A DNA stretch of 45,653 nt from Bacteroidota bacterium (GTDB lineage Bacteria; Bacteroidota; Bacteroidia; 2-12-FULL-35-15): contig CANFLQ010000009.1 of the NCBI GenBank assembly GCA_947447995.1, positions 1-45,653 of the forward strand, in the 5' to 3' direction. A program made the position numbers and the translations under genes. The stretch's first letter is position 1. Every line of letters begins with the position of its first letter. Positions 26,295 to 33,886 of the stretch are shown one piece after another. The notes beneath the pieces were generated by a model that was given only the letters and a program-made list of their open reading frames with translations, had not been told where the DNA came from and searched no databases.

Positions 26295-26867
26295 TTATAA
26301 TGATGTTTCAGTATAATGAATCAAAGAGTGTATTACTTTAATATGTATCTCCTGCGCTCTGTCGGCGTATTTGCTGTGTGGTGCTCTAATTTCAACATCA
26401 CATAATTCTGCCATTTTTCCACCATCTTTTCCGGTTAAACCGATAATTGTGAGTTTTTTTTGTTTGGCTGCATGTATGGCATTAATAATATTTGAGGAGT
26501 TTCCGCTGGTGCTGATAGCCAATAATACATCGCCGGAGTTGCCTAATGCTTCTATGTATCTCGAAAAAACTTTATCATATCCGTAATCGTTTCCAACACA
26601 TGAAATATGTGATGGGTCTGAAATGGAAACTGCTGCTAATGCTTTTCTATCTTCCCTAAATCGACCGCTTAATTCTTCGGCAAAGTGCATTGCATCACAC
26701 ATAGAACCGCCATTGCCACAAGATATTATTTTATTGCCTTTTGTTAAAGCAGCAACAATAATTGCTCCTGCTTTTTCAATGTGATTAATATTTTTGGAAT
26801 CGCTGATAAATTGCGCTAAGATGGATTGCGCTTCTTTAAAATTATTTTCGATTAGGGAATTACTCAT
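26295..26867 (-). CDS. gmhA: SIS-domain phosphoheptose isomerase GmhA
   Basis: A 190-residue SIS-domain isomerase that converts sedoheptulose-7-phosphate to D-glycero-D-manno-heptose-7-phosphate, first step of ADP-heptose synthesis for lipopolysaccharide. Motifs: [25 protein letters not shown] (about 46-70), with the conserved GNGGS loop and the His/Glu pair HFAEEL that define GmhA, then [21 protein letters not shown] and [14 protein letters not shown]. The His in the helix [13 protein letters not shown] completes the metal/catalytic site. Length is normal. It lies 84 bases upstream of comM and is read in the same direction. Confidence 0.92.
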   Translation of the reverse strand: MSNSLIENNFKEAQSILAQFISDSKNINHIEKAGAIIVAALTKGNKIISCGNGGSMCDAMHFAEELSGRFREDRKALAAVSISDPSHISCVGNDYGYDKVFSRYIEALGNSGDVLLAISTSGNSSNIINAIHAAKQKKLTIIGLTGKDGGKMAELCDVEIRAPHSKYADRAQEIHIKVIHSLIHYTETSL

Positions 26868-27044
26868 GATACTAATTTAATTTTTAATGTTGTTGCGAAT
26901 ATACGAAATAGGAGGTTATGGAATTATGCAAATGTTGCCATAGTCTGGATAAAGTTCTTTTGGCATAAAATTTGAATTTATTCAATTTATTTATACATTT
27001 ATCCGAGTAATTTTAATTAATTTGCACGCTATAATCTAATAGAT

Positions 27045-27488
27045 ATGAAAAAAAACATACTTGCCATTGCATTATTTATTGGTGTAAACTTTGTTGCCGA
27101 TGCTCAATCATCAAAAAAAACGGAAGAGGAGAGTAATTGCTATTTAAAGTGGGCGCATAAGTTTGAAACTCGTGGTGCAGATGAGGTTGCTGATGGCACC
27201 TATACCGATATAATTATTACTGTTAGAAGTGGAAGTGAAGCCGATTGTTTTTCGGGGAAGTGCGATGTAACAGGGGGTAAAGTTACAGCAATGTATGTAA
27301 AGTTGGAAGATGGGAAATATGAAGTAATGAAAAAGAAAGCACGTTACGAAATACCTATAACTATTACTAATGGAATGTCGTTATCTCTAGTAACAATGGA
27401 CGATGAGATAATCAATGTTTTATTTATAAAGAAAATAAAAGCTAAAAAAGCAGGTTTTGAAAAAGCCGCTGAACCAACGGACGACTAA
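27045..27488 (+). CDS. Small exported protein of unknown function
   Basis: A 147-residue protein with signal peptide 1-20 (ILAIALFIGVNFVADAQ). The mature part has two Cys residues (CYLKWAHKF, and CFSGKCDV, so three in all), Asp/Glu-rich surface and alternating beta strands: YTDIIITVRSG, GGKVTAMYVKLEDGKYE, KKKARYEIPITITNGMSLSLVTMDDEIINVLFIKK. It resembles a compact periplasmic or surface beta protein, with no catalytic motif I recognise. It stands alone on the plus strand between two minus-strand blocks and ends at a rho-independent hairpin. Confidence 0.8.
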   Translation: MKKNILAIALFIGVNFVADAQSSKKTEEESNCYLKWAHKFETRGADEVADGTYTDIIITVRSGSEADCFSGKCDVTGGKVTAMYVKLEDGKYEVMKKKARYEIPITITNGMSLSLVTMDDEIINVLFIKKIKAKKAGFEKAAEPTDD

Positions 27489-27491
27489 GAT

Positions 27492-27520
27492 AAAGCAGAG
27501 TTTTTACTCTGCTTTTCTGT
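27492..27520 (+). terminator. Rho-independent terminator, converging genes
   Basis: Stem AAAGCAGAGT (27492-27501) with ACTCTGCTTT (27506-27515) and a 4-base loop. It overlaps the end of the DsbD-like gene and terminates the plus-strand gene, with T-runs either side. Confidence 0.8.
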
Positions 27521-29582
27521 TTTTAAATTCAAGTATTCCTTCATCCAGCCAGTTAGTGTATTCCTGTATTCCTGATTTATAACCTCTGGGGTGAATCAAT
27601 ACCTGTTCATTATTATCTATTAAAACATATAAAGGTTGAGAGCTTTGTTTGTAAAGCGTTTCCTCCAAGTATTTGAATTTATCACCAATAGTTGTAATCT
27701 CTCTTTCTTTTCCCCACCAAAATACTTTCTTAAAATCTTTTGGGTTTAAAGCACGTTTATCATCTACATACAAAGACACGAGTACAACATCATTATTCAA
27801 CCGTTTTGTTACTTCATGATTGATCCAGATATAATCTTCCGTTTTACGGCAATTGGCGCAGGCATGACCTGTAAAATCTATTAATAAAGGTTTTCCCATT
27901 TTTTTAGCATACGCCAAAGCGTGTTCATAATCGTTCGTAAAATGTACAATGCCATTTTTGTTAATGTCCATGTATTCATCAAATTCTGGGTCTACCGATT
28001 TGAATAATGTTGGGTTACTTTCGGTACTGCTTGCGCCAAACCCGTGTGGCGATTCGGAATATTCGAGCGGCGGAAGAATTCCACTGAACAATTTTAAGGG
28101 CGCACCCCATAAGCCGGGTAAAATGTAAACGGTTACAGAAAATGAAAGGATTGCGATGAATATTCGTGTTACAGATAGGTGAGGGGTTCCGCTATCATGA
28201 GCTGTTTTAAATCCTCCAATCAGGTAAACCGACATTAAGCCAAATATCACTATCCATAAGGTAATAAATACTTCGCGGGTAAGTATGCCCAATTGATACA
28301 CCAAATCCACATTGGATGCAAATTTTAATGCCAATGCTAATTCTAAAAATCCTAAAACAACTTTAACGGTATTTAACCAACCACCACTTTTAGGGATGGA
28401 GTTGAGCATTGATGGAAAAAAAGCAAACAACCCAAAAGGAATTGCTAAACCTGAGGAAAAACCAAACATTGCCCAAAAAGCCCCTGTTTCGCTGCCTGAT
28501 GTGGATGCTGCCAATAATGCGTTACCTACCATTGGTCCTGTACATGAAAATGAAACAACTACTAATGTTAATGCCATAAAAAAGATACCAACGAGTCCGC
28601 CTCTGTCGCTTTGTTTATCAATTTTATTAACCAAACCAGATGGAAGCGTAATTTCAAATGCGCCTAAAAAAGATATTGCAAAAATGATAAGCAAAATAAA
28701 GATTACACTATTAAAACCTGCACTGGTGGCAAATGAATTGAGTGCACCAGCTCCCCATATTGCGGAAATAGTTAAGCCTAAAGCAACAAAAATTATTACT
28801 ATGGATAACATATAAATAAGCGCATTGATTTTTCCTTGCGAAGCAGTTTTGCTGCTCTTTAAAAAAAAGCTTACATTCATTGGTATTAAAGGAAAAACAC
28901 AAGGCGTAAAAAGCGCAGCAAATCCCCAAATAAATCCACTTAAAAATATTAACCACCAGGCTTTACCTGCAATTGCAGAATCATCATTGTCTGAACCTGT
29001 ATTATTTATTATTGATGTATTGCTTGGTGTTGTATCCGCTTTTGCCAATACATCGGAGGTATCAACGGCAACAACCGAATCATTTATATTAGTAGTTGAA
29101 TTATCAATACAATTTTTAGATCCTTTTAATTGAAATTCAAAAGGAGTAGCAGGCGGGAAAATACATTTATCGTCAACGCAAGCTTGGTATTCATAAGTGC
29201 CTTTAATTACAATGTCATTTTTGTCTTTTAATCTTATTTTTTGTTTGAATAATACGCTGTTCTCAAAATAGGCAACATTCATTTTAAAAATGGTATCATA
29301 AAATTTAATGGGTGTTCCTTCGGTTGGTTTCCCGATTAATTCAAAATTCTTATTTTTCGTAAAAGATATTTTAGATGGCAAAGGACCATCATCGCTTGGT
29401 AAATTGAGGGAATATATATGCCAATGTTTTTCAATGGTTCCTGCAAATTGCAATTCGTATTCGCAATCCGAAATTTTGCTGCTAGATAATTTCCATTTAA
29501 CCGGTTGTTCATTTTGTGCTTGTATGTTAAAAGCAATAAAGCTTAAAAGGAGCAGCAAATAAGTTTTCAAAAGATATTTCAT
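27504..29582 (-). CDS. DsbD-like thiol:disulfide interchange protein
   Basis: A 692-residue membrane protein from ATG 29582, which gives the signal peptide KYLLKTYLLLLLSFIAFNIQAQ; the frame reaches 29627 but its extra 15 residues are charged. An N-terminal periplasmic beta domain (about 25-165, with CVDDKCIFPP as the redox Cys pair) precedes a Ser/Thr-rich linker, then an eight-helix DsbD transmembrane domain with FTPCVFPLIP and FSCTGPMVGN carrying the buried Cys pair. A C-terminal thioredoxin domain has DFTGHACANCRKTEDYIW (Cys575 and Cys578). The three parts pass reducing electrons from cytoplasmic thioredoxin to the periplasm, for disulfide isomerisation, MsrB and cytochrome maturation. Length and order match the full-length family. 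Confidence 0.95.
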   Translation of the reverse strand: MKYLLKTYLLLLLSFIAFNIQAQNEQPVKWKLSSSKISDCEYELQFAGTIEKHWHIYSLNLPSDDGPLPSKISFTKNKNFELIGKPTEGTPIKFYDTIFKMNVAYFENSVLFKQKIRLKDKNDIVIKGTYEYQACVDDKCIFPPATPFEFQLKGSKNCIDNSTTNINDSVVAVDTSDVLAKADTTPSNTSIINNTGSDNDDSAIAGKAWWLIFLSGFIWGFAALFTPCVFPLIPMNVSFFLKSSKTASQGKINALIYMLSIVIIFVALGLTISAIWGAGALNSFATSAGFNSVIFILLIIFAISFLGAFEITLPSGLVNKIDKQSDRGGLVGIFFMALTLVVVSFSCTGPMVGNALLAASTSGSETGAFWAMFGFSSGLAIPFGLFAFFPSMLNSIPKSGGWLNTVKVVLGFLELALALKFASNVDLVYQLGILTREVFITLWIVIFGLMSVYLIGGFKTAHDSGTPHLSVTRIFIAILSFSVTVYILPGLWGAPLKLFSGILPPLEYSESPHGFGASSTESNPTLFKSVDPEFDEYMDINKNGIVHFTNDYEHALAYAKKMGKPLLIDFTGHACANCRKTEDYIWINHEVTKRLNNDVVLVSLYVDDKRALNPKDFKKVFWWGKEREITTIGDKFKYLEETLYKQSSQPLYVLIDNNEQVLIHPRGYKSGIQEYTNWLDEGILEFKNRKAE

Positions 29583-29673
29583 ATTCTGATATTTTTTGTA
29601 GAATAGTTTGTTCAAATTTTTTTGCAATAAATTTTATGGAACTAATATTTTCTTATGATTATTCATAGTAAAG

Positions 29674-29705
29674 GTAAAAAAAATAGCCCCGAATTTTCGA
29701 GGCTA
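29674..29705 (-). terminator. Minus-strand terminator downstream of the 98-residue gene
   Basis: Arms TAGCCCCGAA (29684-29693) and TTCGAGGCTA (29696-29705) pair with one G-U wobble, and eight A residues just below 29684 give the T-run on the minus strand. It lies 35 bases past the stop at 29740. Confidence 0.82.
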
Positions 29706-29739
29706 CTTTAAAATAGTGATTGATTTTAACATTATTTAG

Positions 29740-30036
29740 CTATCTGATCTCATGTATCCTATGGATAGGGATAAGTAAGCCTTGTTTCAAAATTACCCGT
29801 TTGTCGGTTACACCCCATACGGTAGTTTCAACTTGTTTTACACCTTCCGAATCTTCAAATACAATTTTAATTTTGTTATGCTCCAAATTTCCCAGCTTCA
29901 TTGCCCTTTCCAATTCGGCGTTTCGGATTTTTATTTCGTCTTTGGATACTAATACATCTTCATCAGGAAACTTCAGACCACGAATATTCTCTTTCTCTAT
30001 ATGAACGGGGTTGTTGATATCTGTGTTGCTTGTCAT
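29740..30036 (-). CDS. Small conserved protein of unknown function
   Basis: A 98-residue cytosolic protein without signal peptide: MTSNTDINNPVHIEKENIRG, a central charged helix (VSKDEIKIRNAELERAMKLG), and strands KIKIVFEDSEGVKQVETTVWG and KRVILKQGLLIPIHRIHEI. The last part (TTVWGVTDKRVILKQG...IPI.RI) is reminiscent of Bacteroidota conserved hypotheticals whose function I do not know; the short beta core hints at an RNA- or protein-binding barrel, but this is only an impression. It stands alone, with a terminator downstream and about 190 bases of AT-rich sequence upstream that show no motif beyond a TA-rich run. Confidence 0.75.
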   Translation of the reverse strand: MTSNTDINNPVHIEKENIRGLKFPDEDVLVSKDEIKIRNAELERAMKLGNLEHNKIKIVFEDSEGVKQVETTVWGVTDKRVILKQGLLIPIHRIHEIR

Positions 30037-30226
30037 ATTACTAAAGTTTTAAGGTTAAAAATGAAATAGTAGAAATTTATAAAAACGTTTACGCATAAAA
30101 TTGTATCAGTGTTACAGTTTTTGAAAAAAATAGTGTTTCTATAAATTATTGATTAAATTTTAATCAGAGACCTAAAGAAGAGGTTTGGAATATTTGGATA
30201 TATTTTAATTGAATGGAGTAAAATAT

Positions 30227-31561
30227 TTAAAGCAATTCAACTGTATATATATATATTGTTGAGTCCGTAATTTTAAAACGATCATCCATACGTAGACCAA
30301 TTACCCAAACAATTTTTCCTGCGGAAGTGAATAGCCAAGTATTTTCTTTTTGGCTGATGGATAGTTTTTTATCAATAAAAAAATCGCTAATCTTTTTTTG
30401 TCCTTTCATACCTAAAGGATAAAATACATCGCCTTTTTTCCATTTACGAATTTCGAGGGGGAAGGTAAGTTTATCAAAATCTAACTGGGCGATTAAGTTT
30501 GAATGTTCAACGTTCAAAGTTGAAAGTTGGGTTAACTTTTTGAAATTTAATTCAAGTCCATCTAATTTGATTTTTTTTTGATCTATTGTTACTTCAATCT
30601 TCCGACTTCTAACTTCTAACTTCTTACTTCTCTCTTCAATAATCAAAAACTCCCTATCCTTAATTAATCTGTGGGTTTCAGAAAAAAACTGTTTTCCCGA
30701 TTCACCGTTAAGCGAAGCAATAATATCTTCAACAGCAGTTTGATTAAAATTGAAAGGTTTTAAAAATTCAAATAAATAGGTTGCTATTGGGTTTAGTTTT
30801 TTTAATGATGCAATAGAAATAGTGTATCCGTTTGTTTCTTTTTTAACGACAGCTTTACGTTTATTTTCAATGTCATTTTTGTAGATGGTTTCAACATCAC
30901 GTAAATGTTGGATATTATTGAGCATGGTTGTTTCTAAACCCTGATTTAATTCTTTTAAAAGTGGAATTACCTGATGACGAATTTTGTTTCTAACATATTT
31001 ATCCGAAGCATTGCTGCTGTCTTCCCTGTATTTTAATTTGTGGGTTTTAACATATTCTAAAATTTGCTCTTTGTTTGTAAAAAGCATTGGTCGAATAATG
31101 TTTCCTTGTTTGGGTAAAATGCCATGTAAGCCTGAGATGCCTGTTCCTCGAATAATATTGATAAAAAATGTTTCGATGGAATCGTCCTGATGGTGAGCCG
31201 TTGCAATAAAATGATAATTGTGTTCCGTTCTTAATTTCTCAAACCAATCGTAGCGTAATTGTCGCGCTGCTATTTGTGTGGAGAGTTTGTTTTTTTTAGC
31301 GAATGCAGAAGTATTAAATTTAATGGTATGTAACTCCACTTTGTATTTTTTTGCAAGGGCACGCACAAATGTTTCGTCTCCCTCACTTTCATCGCCACGT
31401 AATTGAAAATTACAATGTGCAATACCAAAATTTATTTTTGCTAAATAAAATAATTCACACATTAACACCGAATCTACACCGCCGCTTACGGTTAGCAGAA
31501 TCTTATCTTTTTGAGAGAAAAGTTTTTGTTTTAGAATGTGTGATTGGAATGATTGGAGCAT
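30227..31561 (-). CDS. tilS: tRNA(Ile)-lysidine synthase
   Basis: A 444-residue PP-loop enzyme that converts C34 of the AUA-reading tRNA-Ile to lysidine, with ATP and lysine. The PP-loop is SGGVDS (26-31), with the family's later motifs HCNFQLRGDESEGDETFV, ATAHHQDDSIETFFINIIRG and RPMLF. The TilS substrate-binding region extends to about 300. A C-terminal tRNA-binding domain (about 360-444, IRKWKKGDVFYPLGMKGQKKISDFFIDKK) ends the protein. Between them, about 309-324, lies the repeat-encoded peptide RSKKLEVRSRKIEV and, about 345-352, another low-complexity segment; both are encoded by short direct repeats (see findings). It overlaps nothing; the RelE/ParE toxin gene ends 15 bases upstream, probably by chance. 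Confidence 0.96.
   Translation of the reverse strand: MLQSFQSHILKQKLFSQKDKILLTVSGGVDSVLMCELFYLAKINFGIAHCNFQLRGDESEGDETFVRALAKKYKVELHTIKFNTSAFAKKNKLSTQIAARQLRYDWFEKLRTEHNYHFIATAHHQDDSIETFFINIIRGTGISGLHGILPKQGNIIRPMLFTNKEQILEYVKTHKLKYREDSSNASDKYVRNKIRHQVIPLLKELNQGLETTMLNNIQHLRDVETIYKNDIENKRKAVVKKETNGYTISIASLKKLNPIATYLFEFLKPFNFNQTAVEDIIASLNGESGKQFFSETHRLIKDREFLIIEERSKKLEVRSRKIEVTIDQKKIKLDGLELNFKKLTQLSTLNVEHSNLIAQLDFDKLTFPLEIRKWKKGDVFYPLGMKGQKKISDFFIDKKLSISQKENTWLFTSAGKIVWVIGLRMDDRFKITDSTIYIYTVELL
30505..30531. repeat. Short repeat GTTCAA/GTTGAAAGTT inside tilS
   Basis: GTTCAACGTTCAAAGTTGAAAG-type string (cut here to its unit, TTCAACGTTCAAAG) typical of the 'TTGAACATTGAAC' simple repeats of this phylum, in frame within tilS. 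Confidence 0.5.
30598..30636. repeat. 7-bp tandem repeat inside tilS (unit ACTTCTA)
   Basis: About five imperfect copies of ACTTCTA/ACTTCTT in a row, read through in frame on the minus strand as the peptide RSKKLEVRSRKIEV. It lies in the linker between the synthase and the C-terminal domain. Confidence 0.75.
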
Positions 31562-31575
31562 TGGTAAGAAGTTTT

Positions 31576-31908
31576 TTAAATCTTTACACTTCTTGCTGTT
31601 TTTATTTTTCTAACACTTTGGCTAGAGTGAAATGCCCTAACAACTTCAATATTATCAGCAGTTATACGATATACAATTAGGTATTTGCCTAAAATAATAT
31701 TTCTATATTTTTTGCTTTGTGTTGGGATAGAACGACACTCAGGATGAAGATTAAATTGGAAAGATAATCCTTCAGTAACATGATGTATTTCTTCAATAAA
31801 TAAATCGGCGAACATTTTTCCAAATGTTTCTTTTCCGTAAAGATAAATGCTTTGTGAATCTTTATAAAAGGCAGATGAATAGGTTACTTTTCTAATCCTT
31901 TTTTCCAC
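31576..31908 (-). CDS. RelE/ParE-family toxin
   Basis: A 110-residue protein of the RelE/ParE superfamily. Start is GTG at 31908, lying within the antitoxin gene. Features: a first strand and helix VTYSSAFYKDSQSIYLYGKETFGKMFADLFIEEI, a central FNLHPECRSIPTQSKKYRNIIL, and the final strands GKYLIVYRITADNIEVVRAFHSSQ, the typical 'yrilY.i.gd.i.il.v.H' ending. These toxins either cut ribosome-bound mRNA or poison gyrase; I cannot tell which. An unlisted 54-residue antitoxin (31884-32048) precedes it and overlaps by 25 bases. Confidence 0.88.
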   Translation of the reverse strand: MEKRIRKVTYSSAFYKDSQSIYLYGKETFGKMFADLFIEEIHHVTEGLSFQFNLHPECRSIPTQSKKYRNIILGKYLIVYRITADNIEVVRAFHSSQSVRKIKTARSVKI

Positions 31909-32048
31909 GTCTCGAATTTCTTTTTAAATTCATTAGATGACATAAAGGGGCCTTTTTCACCTGCTTCAACAAAAAGCTTAAATTCCTTTTCAGTCATTGG
32001 AAGACCTGGAATTGCAGTATTTCTTTTGTTTTCTTTTATTATTTTCAT
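31884..32048 (-). CDS. Short antitoxin of the RelE/ParE module
   Basis: A 54-residue ORF too short for most ORF finders: MKIIKENKRNTAIPGLPMTE and, at the end, MSSNEFKKKFETWKKGLEK. The basic-acidic helical C-terminus is what binds RelE/ParE toxins in such pairs. It overlaps the toxin start by 25 bases, which implies translational coupling. It is recognised from context and from its decayed second copy 230 bases upstream, not from a named family. Confidence 0.75.
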   Translation of the reverse strand: MKIIKENKRNTAIPGLPMTEKEFKLFVEAGEKGPFMSSNEFKKKFETWKKGLEK

Positions 32049-32113
32049 GCTAGGTTTTTAACGAATTTTTTTTTATAAAGTTACTAATTAAAATTCTTTA
32101 AGCCAAATAAGCA

Positions 32114-32164
32114 ATTTTCTAATCCTTTTTTCCACGTCTTAAATTTCTTTTTAAATTCACTAGA
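32114..32164 (-). pseudogene. Remnant copy of the antitoxin 3' end
   Basis: The stretch 32114-32164 is about 90% identical to 31887-31936, which encodes the antitoxin's C-terminus. On the minus strand it reads SSEFKKKFKTWKKGLEN, then runs on as CLFGLKNFN and a stop instead of ending at the antitoxin stop; upstream in the same frame there are two stop codons. It is therefore a decayed partial duplicate, with no toxin attached. Confidence 0.8.
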
Positions 32165-32182
32165 AAAGCCGATCTACAAATG

Positions 32183-32347
32183 TTAAATTGTCCCGCCATA
32201 GTTGCCATACAATTTGACACACAGAGCGTCAAAAACATCACGTAACGTGTCTGCAATTTTATCACTCTTTCGGTCAACCATATTTGCATGAATTCTTACT
32301 TTCATTATTCGAAGATTAGGGTTTTGGTGTTTCTCAATATAGCACAT
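32183..32347 (-). CDS. Short ORF of uncertain status
   Basis: A 54-residue open frame, MCYIEKHQNPNLRIMKVRIH and then ANMVDRKSDKIADTLRDVFD, ending YGNYGGTI. Its composition looks coding-like, and an internal Met (residue 15) is an alternative start. I know no family for it. It lies just upstream of the antitoxin remnant in the same frame, so it may be a fragment of a decayed gene of the same module. Low confidence. Confidence 0.25.
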   Translation of the reverse strand: MCYIEKHQNPNLRIMKVRIHANMVDRKSDKIADTLRDVFDALCVKLYGNYGGTI

Positions 32348-32530
32348 AACGGTTGGCAGCTAAAGAAAGTGCGGAATTAATAGCACTTCACTATCTTACC
32401 GCACAAACTTAATAAATAATTACTGAAGTGAATGGCAAGCGCCAAAAACTTTCTGCCGCTGAAAAATTGCGCTTGCAACTTGCACGAACTCCGCATTTTT
32501 TTTAGGTGCTGTTAGGGGCTGCCTTTACTT
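32342..32530. repeat. Non-coding nested inverted-repeat element
   Basis: In this AT-rich gap, GC-richer palindromic parts stand out: GGCAGC (32355-32360) pairs with GCTGCC (32518-32523), and inside it TGCGGA (32370-32375) with TCCGCA (32490-32495). The element starts at ACATAACGG and ends at GTTAGGGGCTGCC. No ORF crosses it. Together with the short ORF and antitoxin remnant it fills the 630-base interval 32049-32677, which holds no convincing intact gene. Confidence 0.5.
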
Positions 32531-32624
32531 AACATTTCGATTAAGTTATGCAGTCGCTAATTTCTTAAAACTACAAAAAAATTCTAACTATTGTCTAAAG
32601 GTCTGACGAGTGTAGAAAAAAACA

Positions 32625-32660
32625 TTAAAAAAGCCGATGCGTTTTCGCATCGGCTTTTAA
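32625..32660. terminator. Terminator downstream of the metal-binding gene
   Basis: Stem AAAAGCCGATGCG (32629-32641) with CGCATCGGCTTTT (32646-32658), loop TTTT, flanked by A and T runs. It lies just past the stop of the minus-strand gene 32678-33229. Confidence 0.9.
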
Positions 32661-32677
32661 TTTAATTTCGTTCTAAA

Positions 32678-33229
32678 TTATTTAGTCATATCCATTCCGC
32701 ATTCAGGGCATTTAGCGAGATTGTCTGATTTGTGTTTAGGATGCATTGGGCATGAATAAGCTGCTGGCATTTTTGATTTGTCCATTACTTCTCCGTGTTT
32801 CATGTGGTTTTGAAGGCAATGAGCAGCACAAGCACCAAACATTTTATAGTTTTCATGAACTATAGCCATAACTTTTCCGTCAGCATCTTTTACATAGCAC
32901 GTTCCGTTTTGCGGAGCTCCAGTAGTCCAAGCACCTTTTTCTGGGGTCTCATTAAAATAAGGAAGGAAATTTCCATTTTTTTCTGCTTTCCCCATTTTGT
33001 GACCTTTGCTATCAACCAACATTCCGTCGGCATCTATGTAAGCAATTTTTACACCTTTAGCGTCTGTAATAACGCCTTCTTTCGTAACTGAACCTATATA
33101 AGTGTTCATCCTGTCAGTTACTTTACCCGAAGCGTCAATTTTAGGAGCTTTGTAATTTTGCGCAAAAGTTGTTGAGTATGTCGTTGCTCCAATAAGGAAC
33201 ATTACAAACATTGATTTTATAGTTTTCAT
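32678..33229 (-). CDS. Exported protein with a heavy-metal-binding (HMBD) tail
   Basis: A 183-residue protein with signal peptide 1-23 (FVMFLIGATTYSTTFAQ). Residues 30-125 contain repeated 'G.v.d..G..ia.id..G' strand units (SVTKEGVITDAKGVKIAYID, ADGMLVDSKGHKMGKAEKNG), a small beta-roll pattern. A Cys/His-rich helix follows (HENYKMFGACAAHCLQNHM), and the C-terminus is the heavy-metal-binding domain YSCPMHPKH...AKCPECGMDM (160-180), known from P-type ATPases and CusB-like proteins as a Cu/Zn ligand site. It probably buffers copper or zinc in the periplasm. The neighbour 33318-33710 is also exported and Cys-rich. Confidence 0.85.
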   Translation of the reverse strand: MKTIKSMFVMFLIGATTYSTTFAQNYKAPKIDASGKVTDRMNTYIGSVTKEGVITDAKGVKIAYIDADGMLVDSKGHKMGKAEKNGNFLPYFNETPEKGAWTTGAPQNGTCYVKDADGKVMAIVHENYKMFGACAAHCLQNHMKHGEVMDKSKMPAAYSCPMHPKHKSDNLAKCPECGMDMTK

Positions 33230-33317
33230 AAGTATGATTTTTTTAATTGAAGAATACAGATTTATAGGTTCTGTAATAAACCTTAAGCCTAATTTTAGAG
33301 TGTTAAGAAGAGAGGGA

Positions 33318-33710
33318 TTAAATACGGAAATTACAAACAGAAATGTAAATAGGGGTTTTACTTGTTAAAGGAGGTGCGTGAGTGTAGGCAAATAATGGCG
33401 ATTTACTTAGTGAAGAAAAAGAATTAAAGGTCGTAACATAAATATTAATTAGGTGTATGAAATAATTACTTTGATCCGTTCTTAATTCTTGAGATGGAGA
33501 ATGATTGTCTTTGATTTTCAGAAAAGTCCTTTTTGTATTACAACAACTGGGGGCTTTTTTGTCTCCTTTACACGGGTTAGTTAAGTTTTTGTGATTGAGT
33601 AGAAAAGAAGTCTCTTTGAGTTTACCACAGCAATAAAAATAATTAATAGTAACACCTGAAGTGCTAACTACATAAAATAAAGTGAAAAATATTATTGCAA
33701 CTCTTTTCAT
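33318..33710 (-). CDS. Exported Cys-rich protein, HYC_CC_PP-like
   Basis: A 130-residue protein with a signal-anchor start (VAIIFFTLFYVVSTSGVTINYF) and three spaced motifs: YFYCCGKL (24-31), SCCNTK (55-60) and HAPPL (near 111). That order of a 'YC', a 'CC' and a 'PP' motif is the pattern of the NCBI family called HYC_CC_PP, exported Bacteroidota proteins of unknown function often found near copper-handling genes; the His of the first motif is here Phe/Tyr. It lies 88 bases upstream of the HMBD gene in the same orientation, so a joint role in metal handling is likely. A TAnnTTTG element ends 6 bases before its ATG. Confidence 0.75.
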   Translation of the reverse strand: MKRVAIIFFTLFYVVSTSGVTINYFYCCGKLKETSFLLNHKNLTNPCKGDKKAPSCCNTKRTFLKIKDNHSPSQELRTDQSNYFIHLINIYVTTFNSFSSLSKSPLFAYTHAPPLTSKTPIYISVCNFRI

Positions 33711-33715
33711 TTATA

Positions 33716-33723
33716 CAAAGGTA
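33716..33723 (-). promoter_or_regulatory. Candidate -7 element (TACCTTTG) of the HYC_CC_PP-like gene
   Basis: Reads TACCTTTG on the minus strand, with its last base 6 positions before the A of the ATG at 33710. The expected transcription start is at or within about two bases of the start codon. Confidence 0.45.
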
Positions 33724-33886
33724 GAAAAATATATATTCGGGTTTACAAATACCTTGCCAAGCATTTTAAGATTTTTATTTATAGGAGTCAATTCGATAGA
33801 GTTCGTATTGTTTGTCTCTCGTGTATGGATTTCATAAGGTTGCCCCTAACTCATGGCTTTGTGCAACTAGAAATACAAAATTTTTC

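Noticed and set aside
28312-28815. 167-codon plus-strand frame inside the DsbD-like gene
   Set aside because: It is antisense to conserved membrane helices and has no own start context or family resemblance.
30243-30255. TATATA run at the end of tilS as a phase-variable microsatellite
   Set aside because: It is short, sits in the last codons, and a length change would have little effect.
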